This document shows positions 43,827 through 51,643 of a stretch of DNA of 64,000 nt, one piece after another (the first letter of the stretch is position 1; the number at the start of each line of letters is the position of its first letter). Source of the DNA: Crossiella sp. S99.2 (GTDB lineage Bacteria; Actinomycetota; Actinomycetes; Mycobacteriales; Pseudonocardiaceae). The notes below the pieces were generated by a model. That model had not been told where the DNA came from. It searched no databases and worked only from the letters and a program-made list of their open reading frames with translations. The stretch lies in NCBI RefSeq assembly GCF_023094165.1, contig NZ_JALMDK010000006.1:310001-374000 (forward strand), read 5' to 3'. The position numbers were made by a program, and so were the translations under genes.

Positions 43827-44654
43827 CTAGGGCGGCGGAGTCACCACCAGACCGGGTGCACCTTCGTACATCCCGGGTGCCGCCGCGGGCAGTGCGTGCT
43901 CGGTGAAGGTTCCGCAGGCCTGGAACCCCAGCCGCAGGTAGACCGGTTCGCCTTCCGCCGACGCCTGCAACACCGCGGTCCGGTACCCGGCTTCCCTGGC
44001 CACCCGCAGTGCCGCGTCGGTGACCGCGCCGCCGAAACCACGGCGGCGGTGGGTGTTCGCGGTGCAGATGTTGTAGAGCCCGGCCACCCCGGCGTGCAGG
44101 GTCACCTCGGCGGTGCACACCGGTTCGCCCTCGGCGTAGCCCACCAGGAACCGCGCCGGGCAGTCCAGGGCGCCCGGCCGGTCGTAGTAGGCGGGCACGG
44201 TGGGCGAGGGCGGGTCCCAGAGCGCGGCGAGCACCGCGGCGTAGTCGGCCAGCTGCGCCTCGGTGCCGGCCACCACCAGGTCCAGGCCCTCGGCCCGGCG
44301 TGGTGCGGGCAGCTCGTCCAGGCTCGCCCACATCGCGGTCTCGGACTCGGTGGCGGGCAGTCCGGCCGCGCTCAGCCGCGCGGACAGGTCAGCCGGGGTG
44401 GCGGCCGGGCCGACCCACCAGGAGAACGGGCGGCCGGTGCCGCGCAGGGCGGTCACCGTCTCGGCGATCCGGCGATCCGCGGTGGCCTCGGTGAAGCGGG
44501 CCCCGGCCACGATGTTGAAGGTGTCGTCGGCCAGTCCGCTGTCCGCGTGGAACACATCCGGCGCCTGGGTGACCCGCGCCGGATCGTGCAGCAGGCTCGC
44601 GTGCCGGGCCAGATTGGCCTCCATCTGGCGGAGCAGATCCACGCCACACACCAT
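43827..44654 (-). CDS. GNAT-family N-acetyltransferase
   Basis: A 275-residue protein. The C-terminal half is a GNAT domain with the acetyl-CoA-binding motif A (YNICTANTHRRRGFGGAVTDAALR) and motif B (YLRLGFQACGTFTEH). The N-terminal half is helical and unlike a second intact GNAT domain. The substrate is unknown. ATG 44654 was chosen; an upstream ATG at 44702 would overlap the divergent gene. The divergent gene starts only 13 bp away. Confidence 0.82.
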   Translation of the reverse strand: MVCGVDLLRQMEANLARHASLLHDPARVTQAPDVFHADSGLADDTFNIVAGARFTEATADRRIAETVTALRGTGRPFSWWVGPAATPADLSARLSAAGLPATESETAMWASLDELPAPRRAEGLDLVVAGTEAQLADYAAVLAALWDPPSPTVPAYYDRPGALDCPARFLVGYAEGEPVCTAEVTLHAGVAGLYNICTANTHRRRGFGGAVTDAALRVAREAGYRTAVLQASAEGEPVYLRLGFQACGTFTEHALPAAAPGMYEGAPGLVVTPPP

Positions 44655-44667
44655 AGGCTCGATCTCC

Positions 44668-45636
44668 GTGCCGAAGATCTTCCCGTGGCTGCGGTCCAGC
44701 ACCCTGCCCGAGGCCCGCGAGGGCCTGACCTACGGCAGCCCCGAGCTGGAGGCGGTCCGGGCGGCCGCCCGCGCCGGGGACCGGATCGCGGTGGCCGCGC
44801 TGATCGCCTGCGCACAGGATTCCGACGACCGCTCCGACACCGTGCTGGTCGCGGCGACCACGGTGGTGGCCGGGCACGGCGGCACCGTGCCGCGCTGGCT
44901 GCTGGACTGGGTCACCGGCGAACCCGGTGACCCGATCGGGTGGACTCTGCGCGGAGCGGTGGAGGTGTTGCGCGCCTGGGAGATCCGCGGCTACCACCGG
45001 GTCCGCGAACCGGGGCCCGGCTTCCCGCGGATGCTGGACGCGGCCGAGGTGATGTGCGCCCGCGCCGCCCAACTCGACCCGGCCGATCCGACGCCGTGGG
45101 TGTGGCTGGTGCACCTGTCCCGCGGCCAGCGCGGCGACCCGGCGGACCTGCGCGAACGCTGGGCGCGGCTGCGGGCGCTGGCCCCGCAGCACCTGCGCGG
45201 GCACGAGCAGATGCTCATCTCGCTGTCCCCGAAATGGGGGCATCCGCCGCGGGTGATGACCGAGTTCGTCACCGCCGCGGCGGCCACCGCGCCGGTCGGC
45301 TCCGCGCTGAACCTGGTGGTGCTGCGCGGATACGTCGAGGAATGGGTGGAGTGCTCCCCCGGCGCGCAACGCCGGTTACTGGAGCGCCCCGAGGTGCGCG
45401 CGCACGCCCAGCAGGCGGTGGACCGCTGGCTGCACCCGCACGGCGTGGACCCCAGGGCCCGGATCAGCGGGCACAACCTGGTCGCGTTCTGGCACTCGCT
45501 GTGCGGTGAGCCGGAGCTGGCCCGGCCGCATTTCGAGGCCACCCGCGGGCACGCCGACCGGTATCCCTGGTCCTACCTGCGCGCGGACTTCCTGCGCGCC
45601 TACTTACGCGCCAGGCAGCGTTCCGGCCTGGTCTAG
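44668..45636 (+). CDS. Hypothetical protein, alpha-helical (TPR-like)
   Basis: A 322-residue cytoplasmic protein I do not recognise. It is mostly helical with alternating Ala/Leu/Arg patterns resembling TPR repeats (LEAVRAAARAGDRIAVAALI, RMLDAAEVMCARAAQLDPADPTPWVWLVHLS, RWARLRALAPQHLRGHEQML). It starts at GTG 44668, 13 bp from the divergent GNAT gene, so at least one of the two mRNAs must be leaderless or start inside the other gene. Its TAG stop is formed by target TA plus the first base of the MITE-like element. Confidence 0.7.
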   Translation: MPKIFPWLRSSTLPEAREGLTYGSPELEAVRAAARAGDRIAVAALIACAQDSDDRSDTVLVAATTVVAGHGGTVPRWLLDWVTGEPGDPIGWTLRGAVEVLRAWEIRGYHRVREPGPGFPRMLDAAEVMCARAAQLDPADPTPWVWLVHLSRGQRGDPADLRERWARLRALAPQHLRGHEQMLISLSPKWGHPPRVMTEFVTAAAATAPVGSALNLVVLRGYVEEWVECSPGAQRRLLERPEVRAHAQQAVDRWLHPHGVDPRARISGHNLVAFWHSLCGEPELARPHFEATRGHADRYPWSYLRADFLRAYLRARQRSGLV

Positions 45637-45795
45637 GGTCTGTCCGCAAAGCCGCGCCCGCGATAGCCGCGCCGAGGCGGCCCCTGGCGGCACGGCCGGA
45701 CCACCCGAATACGCCCGGTATGAGGGCGGCCCGTCCGCACCGCCAGGAACCACCTCGATCACGACTCTCGCCCACGCGGCTCCGCGGACAGACCC
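45636..45795. mobile_element. MITE-like element, copy 2 (160 bp)
   Basis: A non-coding element with 21-bp terminal inverted repeats (45636-45656 and 45775-45795, 19 of 21 matching) beginning GGGTCTGTCCGC. It is flanked on both sides by TA within CTAG, as expected for an IS5/IS427-type TA target duplication. Internal arms CCTGGCGG and CCGCCAGG are also inverted. Its reverse complement aligns with copy 1 at 25892-26052, including GTTCCTGG[T/C]GGTG, TACCGGG and GCCAGGGGC-type blocks. It carries no ORF. Both converging neighbours end in TAG at its borders. Confidence 0.87.
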
Positions 45796-46085
45796 TAGGC
45801 GGTGACCCGCACGGTCAGCAGCGGATTGGCCGCGACCGCGTCGGCGAGCACCTCGCTGATCCCGGCGAAGCCGTCCGGATCGTTGCGCCGCAACACCTCG
45901 GCGTGGAGCCAGTGCACGTGGTGCTCGACCGCGGGCAGCCAGGACAGGTCGGTCAGGCAGTCATAGAGCGCGTCCAGGTTGCCGCCGAAGTAGTCCGGGA
46001 AGGACAGCGCCTCGGCGAAGGCGGCCAGCGCGGCCCGCCTGGTGCGCAGCGTGCTGCCGTCGACCACGTGCTCCACCGGCGTCAT
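45795..46085 (-). CDS. Barstar-family ribonuclease inhibitor
   Basis: A 96-residue acidic protein with the barstar fold: STLRTRRAALAAFAEALSFPDYFGGNLDALYDCLTDL, where the aspartates and the FGGNLDALYDCL helix form the RNase-blocking surface. It overlaps the upstream RNase gene as ATGA (46082-46085), so it is a matched immunity partner. The stop TAG is completed by the terminal base of the MITE-like element. Confidence 0.92.
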   Translation of the reverse strand: MTPVEHVVDGSTLRTRRAALAAFAEALSFPDYFGGNLDALYDCLTDLSWLPAVEHHVHWLHAEVLRRNDPDGFAGISEVLADAVAANPLLTVRVTA

Positions 46086-46552
46086 CGGTTCGGATCCACC
46101 TTCACGAAGCTCTCGTAGTGGTCGGCGGTGTAGTACAGCTCCTTGTTGGCGCCGCCGGTGACCAGCCGCCGCGCGCCGCGGGTGCGTTCCCCCGGCGTGG
46201 GCACGGTGTACTCGCGGTAGTAGCCCTTGCCCTGACTGGGCAGCCGCTTCTCCCGGTTGCCGAACTCCACCCCGTCCCGGTCCGGGTGCGGGAAGGGCCC
46301 GTTGCTCTGGATCAGTTTCCAGGTCTTGGCCGCCTCGGCTGGCAGCTTGGACAGCGCCTCGGTGACCTCCCCGCCGGAGCGGGTCGCCTTGCCGGAGCTG
46401 GTCGCGCCACCGGCCTGCGCGGAGCTGACCACGGTGGTCTTCGACGGCGGCGCGCCGGTGTCCCCGCCGAGCAGGCCGCGGGCGAACCAGCCGACGAGCA
46501 CCAGCCCGATCAGTCCGGCCAGGGCCAGGGTGATGCGCTTACGAGAGGTCAC
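46082..46552 (-). CDS. Barnase/N1-type ribonuclease, membrane-anchored
   Basis: A 156-residue protein with an N-terminal hydrophobic helix (ITLALAGLIGLVLVGWFARGLLGG, an uncleaved anchor or signal), a Ser/Thr/Gly linker and a C-terminal microbial ribonuclease domain of about 80 residues. The domain has GVEFGNREKRLPSQ, YYREYTVPTPGERTRGARR and the C-terminal YYTADHYESFVKV, which hold the catalytic Glu, Arg and His of the barnase/RNase N1 family. It starts at GTG 46552, overlapping the 46539-46733 gene. The barstar gene overlaps its stop. Confidence 0.85.
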   Translation of the reverse strand: MTSRKRITLALAGLIGLVLVGWFARGLLGGDTGAPPSKTTVVSSAQAGGATSSGKATRSGGEVTEALSKLPAEAAKTWKLIQSNGPFPHPDRDGVEFGNREKRLPSQGKGYYREYTVPTPGERTRGARRLVTGGANKELYYTADHYESFVKVDPNR

Positions 46553-46733
46553 TGTTGCGGCCCCGGATCCTCGACAGTCCCGCGGAGACCTGGTCGACCG
46601 CACGGTCGATCCCCCAGGCAACCGCCCAGCACAACGGCAGCAGCACGGCCATCACCAGCAGGAACTGGAACGGGAACCACTGCTGGGCAAGCCACAGCCC
46701 GACCGCGTCCCAGGAGTCCGCCAACCACTGCAC
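46539..46733 (-). CDS. Small membrane protein upstream of the RNase gene
   Basis: A 64-residue protein (78 if ATG 46775 is used) with one strong hydrophobic segment, WFPFQFLLVMAVLLPLCWAVAWGI, and a charged C-terminal tail. GTG 46733 gives the start QWLADSWDAVGLWL after AGGG; I prefer it because it matches homologues as I remember them, but the longer form cannot be excluded. It overlaps the RNase start by 14 bp. Function is unknown. Confidence 0.55.
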   Translation of the reverse strand: MQWLADSWDAVGLWLAQQWFPFQFLLVMAVLLPLCWAVAWGIDRAVDQVSAGLSRIRGRNSDLS

Positions 46734-46811
46734 GGCCCTGAGCCTACGCGGGACCGTCGCAGTGACCGGCATCACGGGCGGGTGTCCGGGTCAGGCGATA
46801 GGTTTTCAGCC

Positions 46812-47777
46812 ATGTTCGCCGTATACGCCGACAAGCCGAATCCCGAGGATCCCCTGGCCGGCCTGGTGGTCGGCGAGCGCCCCGAGCCGGAGGTCCCGGC
46901 AGGCTGGGTCGCGGTCAACGTCAAGGCCGCCAGCCTCAACATGCACGACCTGTGGACGCTGCGCGGGGTCGGCATCAAGGCCGAGCAGTTCCCGATGGTG
47001 CTGGGCTGCGACGGCGCCGGCACCCTGGCCGACGGGTCCGAGGTGGTCATCCACGGGGTGATCAACGACGAGGACTGGCGCGGGGACGAGACCATGGACC
47101 CCAAGCGCACGCTGCTCACCGAAAAGCTGCAGGGCTCCTTCGCCGACACCATCGTGCTGCCCAAGCGCAATGTGCTGGCCAAGCCGGCCGGCCTGTCCTT
47201 CACCGACGCCGCCTGCCTGGGCACCGCCTGGCTGACCGCCTACCGGATGCTGTTCACCAAGGCCGCCGCCCGGCCGGGGCAGACCATCCTGGTGCAGGGC
47301 GCCTCCGGTGGCGTGGCCACCGCGCTGGTGCAGCTGGGCAAGGCGGCCGGCCTGCGGGTGTGGGCCACCGGCCGGTCTGAGGACAAGCGCGCGCTGGCCG
47401 AACGGCTGGGCGCGCACGGGGTCTTCGAGCCCGGCGCCCGGCTGCCCGGGAAGGTCGACGCGGTGTTCGAGACCGTCGGCGAGGCCAGCTGGTCGCATTC
47501 CATGCGCGCGCTCAAGCCCGGCGGCGTGATCGTCTGCTCCGGCGCCACCACCGGCGGCAACCCGCCGGCCGAGTTGCAGCGCCTGTTCTTCTTCCAGCTG
47601 CACGTGGTCGGCTCGATGATGGGCACCAGGGACGAACTGGCCGACCTGGTCACCTTCCTGGACCTGACCGGCCTGCGCCCGCAGGTGGGCCTGGAGCTGC
47701 CGATGGAGAAGGCCGAGGAGGGCTTCCGGGCCATGCTCGGCGGCGAGACCGCAGGGAAGATCGTCTTCACCCACTGA
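46812..47777 (+). CDS. Zinc-less quinone-oxidoreductase-type MDR dehydrogenase
   Basis: A 321-residue medium-chain dehydrogenase/reductase. It has the GroES-like N-terminal part (WVAVNVKAASLNMHDLWTLRG, FPMVLGCDGAGTLADGSEVV), then the Rossmann motif ILVQGASGGVATALVQLGKAAG and a C-terminal DLTGLRPQVGLELPMEKAEEGFRAML. Catalytic zinc ligands of alcohol dehydrogenases are absent, so an NADPH-quinone oxidoreductase-like role is likely. The electron acceptor is unknown. ATG 46812 is the start. Confidence 0.88.
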   Translation: MFAVYADKPNPEDPLAGLVVGERPEPEVPAGWVAVNVKAASLNMHDLWTLRGVGIKAEQFPMVLGCDGAGTLADGSEVVIHGVINDEDWRGDETMDPKRTLLTEKLQGSFADTIVLPKRNVLAKPAGLSFTDAACLGTAWLTAYRMLFTKAAARPGQTILVQGASGGVATALVQLGKAAGLRVWATGRSEDKRALAERLGAHGVFEPGARLPGKVDAVFETVGEASWSHSMRALKPGGVIVCSGATTGGNPPAELQRLFFFQLHVVGSMMGTRDELADLVTFLDLTGLRPQVGLELPMEKAEEGFRAMLGGETAGKIVFTH

Positions 47778-47784
47778 GCCGGAT

Positions 47785-47814
47785 GCGCGGGGACTGCCCA
47801 GGCGGTCCCCGCGC
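47785..47814. terminator. Bidirectional hairpin terminator
   Basis: A 10-bp perfect stem, GCGCGGGGAC (47785-47794) with GTCCCCGCGC (47805-47814), in the 41-bp gap between two converging genes. Confidence 0.7.
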
Positions 47815-47818
47815 CGCT

Positions 47819-48457
47819 TCAGACCGCCGCGTGGTCCCGCACCCAGCCGCGCACCTTCGGTGGGAAGTCGGCCACCGCGGGCAGCAGTTCCGGCACCCGG
47901 TCCCGGTTGTTGCGGCCCACGAAGTCGAACACGGTCGCGATGTCCACCCCGTGCTCCGGCGTGGACAGCGTCTCGACTACGTCGCCCGCCCGCACCTCGC
48001 CGGGGGTCTCCACCGCGAAGTAGGCGCCGGTGCGCCCGGCCACGGTGAATCGCTTCACCAGCCCACGCACGTCCCAGAAGCCGGCGAAGACCTGGCAGGG
48101 GATGCGCGGCGCGGTCACCCGCAGCACCGCCGTGCCGATCCGCAGCCGCTGGCCGATCACCAGGGCCTGGGTGTCCACTCCGGACAGCGACAGGTTCTCC
48201 CCCGCGTTGCCGGGCGCCAGCGTGCGGCCCAGTTCGGCGGACCAGAACGCGAGGTCCTCCACCGCGTAGGCGTAGACGGCCTGGAACTCGCCGCCGTGGT
48301 GCTCCAGATCGCTGATCTCGTCCCCGGCTAGGCCGAGCGGCTCGATCCGGGCCGACTCGACCGGTCGCTTGTCGATACCGCTCTTGCCCTTGCGCCCGGC
48401 CCAGTCCGCGGCCTGGATGGCGCCGACGTTCACTGAAACGACACTCCCTGCACCCAT
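47819..48457 (-). CDS. MOSC-domain protein (YiiM-like)
   Basis: A 212-residue MOSC-family protein of the YiiM type, which handles molybdenum-cofactor-dependent N-hydroxylated compounds in relatives. Visible are KRPVESARIEPLGLAGDEISDLEHHGG, the conserved cysteine region RIPCQVFAGFWDVRGLVKRF and GNAGENLSLSG. The C-terminal 3-alpha domain (GVDIATVFDFVGRNNRDRV) is present. The start is ATG 48457. It converges on the MDR dehydrogenase across a hairpin. Confidence 0.87.
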   Translation of the reverse strand: MGAGSVVSVNVGAIQAADWAGRKGKSGIDKRPVESARIEPLGLAGDEISDLEHHGGEFQAVYAYAVEDLAFWSAELGRTLAPGNAGENLSLSGVDTQALVIGQRLRIGTAVLRVTAPRIPCQVFAGFWDVRGLVKRFTVAGRTGAYFAVETPGEVRAGDVVETLSTPEHGVDIATVFDFVGRNNRDRVPELLPAVADFPPKVRGWVRDHAAV

Positions 48458-48596
48458 GCCCCCAATCTAGTTGGCGCGGATGGACACAGCCTGGCGATTT
48501 TCTGGTCTTGGACGAGGTACTGACGCTGCCGTGAGTATGGCCGGTCGTCTACGGTGTGCGCGGCACAGCGGGGTGCCCGGGTGGAGGGAGCAGCAG

Positions 48597-50048
48597 ATGA
48601 CAAGGGCGCAGAGTCCGTCCGGCGGCCGGAGTGTGTTCCGGCGCAAACCGATCGAGCAGGTGAGCGCGGAGTCCGAGAGTGGGCTGGTCAAGTCGCTCGG
48701 GCTGTGGCAACTGACCGCGATCGGCGTCGGCGGCATCATCGGCGCCGGCATCTTCTCGCTGGCCGGCGCGGTGGCCAACAAGACCGCCGGTCCGGCGGTG
48801 CTGATCTCCTTCCTGATCGCCGGCATCGCCAGCGCGGCGGCGGCCTTCTCCTACGCCGAGTTCGCCGGGCTGATCCCCAAGGCCGGGTCGGCCTACACCT
48901 ACGGCTACGTGGTGCTCGGGGAACTCGCGGGCTGGTTGATCGGCTGGGACCTGTTGCTGGAGTACACCGCGATCGTGGCGGTGGTCGCCATCGGCATCTC
49001 GGGCTACTTCAACAACCTGCTCGGGCTGCTGGACCTGCAACTCCCGGCCTGGATGCTCGGCGCACCGGGCACCGAACCCGAGGGCGTGGCCGCGGGCAGC
49101 TACAGCGTGAACCTGTTCGCCGCGCTGCTCTGCCTGCTCATCGCCTATGTGCTCAACCTGGGCATGAAGAGCGCGGCCCGGTTCGAGAGCGCGCTGGTCT
49201 GGCTCAAGGTCGGCGTGGTGGTGCTGGTCATCGTGGTCGGCGTCTTCCACATCAACACCGGCAACTACAGCAACTTCTTCCCGTTCGGCTTCGGCGGCGC
49301 GGTCACCGGCGCGGCCACCGTGTTCTTCGCGGTGTTCGGCTACGACGCGATGAGCACCGCGGCCGAGGAGTCCAAGGACTCCCAGCGGCACATGCCCAAG
49401 GCGATCATCTACTCGCTGGCCATCTCGATGGTGCTCTACGTGCTGGCCTGCCTGGTGCTGACCGGCATGGTGCACTACACCAAGATCAACGGTGAGGCGG
49501 CCTTCGCCAGCGCCTTCGCCGACGTCGGCCTGCCGGTGCTCGGCATGATCATCTCGGTGGGCGCGATCCTGGGCATCCTCACCGTGATGTTCACCTTCAT
49601 GATGGGCGTGACCCGGGTCGGCTACGCGATGAGCCGGGACGGCCTGCTGCCCCAGTTCCTGGCCAAGACCAGCGCCAAGCGCAAGGTGCCCAGCCGGATC
49701 ACCTGGATCGTCGGTGTCTGCTCGGCCTTCATCGCCGGGTTCCTCAACATCAACGAGGCGGCCGAGCTGACCAACATCGGCATCCTGCTGGCCTTCGTGG
49801 TGGTGTGCATCGCGGTGATCGTGCTGCGCTACAAGCAGCCGGACCTGCCGCGCACCTTCCGCACCCCCGGCATGCCGGTGGTGCCGATCATCGGCGTGGT
49901 GTTCTCGATCTGGCTGATCACCTTCCTGCAGCCGGAGACCTGGCTGCGCTTCGCGATCTGGTTCGCGATCGGCCTGGTCGTCTACTTCACCTACTCCTAC
50001 CGCAAGTCCAAGCTCAACCAGCCTGCCGAGCAGTCCGCTCAGGACTGA
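48597..50048 (+). CDS. APC-family amino-acid permease (cationic amino-acid transporter type)
   Basis: A 483-residue transporter with about 12-13 helices and the APC signature GVGGIIGAGIFSLAGAVANKTAGPAV. It has FSYAEFAGLIPKAGSAYTYGYVVLGELAGWLIGWDL and VFFAVFGYDAMSTAAEESKDSQRHMPKAI, typical of YfnA/CAT-type amino-acid permeases. ATG 48597 is preceded by GGAGGGAG. The substrate is not assigned. Its last 10 bases overlap the end of the converging gene. Confidence 0.92.
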   Translation: MTRAQSPSGGRSVFRRKPIEQVSAESESGLVKSLGLWQLTAIGVGGIIGAGIFSLAGAVANKTAGPAVLISFLIAGIASAAAAFSYAEFAGLIPKAGSAYTYGYVVLGELAGWLIGWDLLLEYTAIVAVVAIGISGYFNNLLGLLDLQLPAWMLGAPGTEPEGVAAGSYSVNLFAALLCLLIAYVLNLGMKSAARFESALVWLKVGVVVLVIVVGVFHINTGNYSNFFPFGFGGAVTGAATVFFAVFGYDAMSTAAEESKDSQRHMPKAIIYSLAISMVLYVLACLVLTGMVHYTKINGEAAFASAFADVGLPVLGMIISVGAILGILTVMFTFMMGVTRVGYAMSRDGLLPQFLAKTSAKRKVPSRITWIVGVCSAFIAGFLNINEAAELTNIGILLAFVVVCIAVIVLRYKQPDLPRTFRTPGMPVVPIIGVVFSIWLITFLQPETWLRFAIWFAIGLVVYFTYSYRKSKLNQPAEQSAQD

Positions 50049-51100
50049 TCGAGCCAGCGACCACAGGCCCGGGACCACGCGTCCCGGGCCTGTGTCATGA
50101 GCAGCTCCACCAGTTCGGCGGCGGGCAGTGCGGGGGCCAGTGGGTAGGTCTGCCCTGCCCACAGCGACATCGCCTCGGGATCGCCCGCCTTGGCCGCGGC
50201 CGCGCGCACCGGCCTGGTCAGGTGGTGCAGCTGCGGATAGGCGGCGGGAGCGTCCGCGCTGTGCTCGGTGAGCACCCGGTTGACCAGCCCGCGTGCCGGG
50301 CGGCCGGTGAAGGCGCGGGTCAGCGCGGTCTCCCGGTCCGCGGCGGCCAGCGCGGCCCGTTGCGCGGGCTGGGTGCCCGCCTCCGGGCAGCGCAGGAACG
50401 CGGTGCCCAGCTGCGCGGCCACCGCGCCCGCGGTGAGCACCGCGGCGATGTCCGCGCCGTGCACCAGCCCGCCGGTGGCGACCAGGGGCAGCTCGGTGAC
50501 CGCGCCGATCAGCCGCAGCGCGGCCAGCAGCCCGTACAGCGGCGCGGCGCCAGGCCGGCCGGGGTCGTTGGCGAAGGTTCCCCGGTGCCCACCGGCCTCC
50601 ATCCCTTGCACCACCAGCACATCCGCGCCGACCTCGGCGGCGATCCGGGCCTCTTCCGGCGTGGTGACCGTGACCCACACCTCGGTGCCCACCGCCTTGA
50701 ATCTGGTGACCAGTTCCGGCGTGGGGTGACCAAAGGTGAAGGACACCACCGGCACCCGCCTGCGCAGCAGCAGTTCGGCCTTGGCCGGGTAGTCGTCGTC
50801 CTCCCAGCGTGGCTGCCCCAGAGTGACCCCGTACCGCCGCGCCTCCGCCGCCAGCCGCCCGGCGTACTCCTCGACCGGCGCTCCCGTGTCGGCGCCGGGC
50901 ACGAACAGGTTGACCCCGAAGGCGTCCACACCCAGCGCCCTGGTCCGCTCGATCTGGCCGTCCAGGGCCTCGACGCTGAGATAACCGGCGCCGAGGAACC
51001 CGAACGCCCCGGCCGAACCGGCCGCGGCGAGCAGTTCCGGGGTGGACGGTCCGCCCGCCATGGGCGCGACGATCAGCGGCACGCGCGAGGTAGCGATCAT
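50039..51100 (-). CDS. Nitronate monooxygenase (2-nitropropane dioxygenase) family protein
   Basis: A 353-residue FMN enzyme with a TIM barrel: VPLIVAPMAGGPSTPELLAAAGSAGAFGFLGAGY is the family opening, then VWVTVTTPEEARIAAEVGADVLVVQGMEAGGHRG, and PLVATGGLVHGADIAAVLTAGAVAAQLGTAFL for the flavin phosphate site. The catalytic histidine is in GGHRG. I chose ATG 51100; ATG 51118 is in frame but shares CATG with the divergent gene start. The 3' ends of this gene and the permease overlap by 10 bp. Confidence 0.87.
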   Translation of the reverse strand: MIATSRVPLIVAPMAGGPSTPELLAAAGSAGAFGFLGAGYLSVEALDGQIERTRALGVDAFGVNLFVPGADTGAPVEEYAGRLAAEARRYGVTLGQPRWEDDDYPAKAELLLRRRVPVVSFTFGHPTPELVTRFKAVGTEVWVTVTTPEEARIAAEVGADVLVVQGMEAGGHRGTFANDPGRPGAAPLYGLLAALRLIGAVTELPLVATGGLVHGADIAAVLTAGAVAAQLGTAFLRCPEAGTQPAQRAALAAADRETALTRAFTGRPARGLVNRVLTEHSADAPAAYPQLHHLTRPVRAAAAKAGDPEAMSLWAGQTYPLAPALPAAELVELLMTQARDAWSRACGRWLDQS

Positions 51101-51116
51101 GTGCTCGAATCTAGCC

Positions 51117-51587
51117 ATGCCGAGCAGCTCTGACAGCTTCTCGCTCGCGCGTGCGGTGGAGATCGCCACGCGGGCGCACGAGGGCCAGGTGGACAAGGCC
51201 GGACTGCCCTACATCCGGCACCCGATGCGGGTGATGGACAGCGTGCGTGGCGAGTGGCCCAAGATGGCCGCGGTGCTGCACGACGTCATCGAGGACACCG
51301 AGGTCACCGCGGCCGACCTGCGCGCGGCGGGTTGCCCGGAGCGGGTGGTGACGGCGGTGCTGGCACTGAGCAAACAGCCCGGCGAGCCGATGGAAAGCTA
51401 CCTGCGCCGGGCCGCCGCGGACGAGATCGCGATCGTGGTCAAACACGCCGACATCGCCGACAACAGCGGCCCGGACCGGATGGGCAGGCTGGACCCCGCG
51501 ACCCAGGACCGGCTGCGCGCCAAGTACGCCAAAGCCCTGTCCCTGCTCGCCGAGTACCGCACTGACCAGGACAAATCCAAACCCTGA
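51117..51587 (+). CDS. HD-domain hydrolase of the (p)ppGpp-hydrolase type
   Basis: A 156-residue stand-alone HD protein similar to the hydrolase half of RelA/SpoT or MESH1. It has ATRAHEGQVDKAGLPYIRHPMRV, the metal motif AAVLHDVIEDTEVT and the conserved KHADIADN segment, but no synthetase, TGS or ACT part. It might degrade alarmones or another nucleotide. ATG 51117 is the first in-frame start and lacks a strong Shine-Dalgarno. Confidence 0.8.
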   Translation: MPSSSDSFSLARAVEIATRAHEGQVDKAGLPYIRHPMRVMDSVRGEWPKMAAVLHDVIEDTEVTAADLRAAGCPERVVTAVLALSKQPGEPMESYLRRAAADEIAIVVKHADIADNSGPDRMGRLDPATQDRLRAKYAKALSLLAEYRTDQDKSKP

Positions 51588-51643
51588 GCCTTATCGACTC
51601 AATCTACTTGCGCCGGTCACGCTCAAGCTGCCACAGTGCCCGG

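Noticed and set aside
48981..50678. A 709-codon minus-strand frame opposite the permease gene
   Set aside because: It is a shadow rich in His, Asp, Arg and Gly, while the plus strand encodes a clear APC permease.
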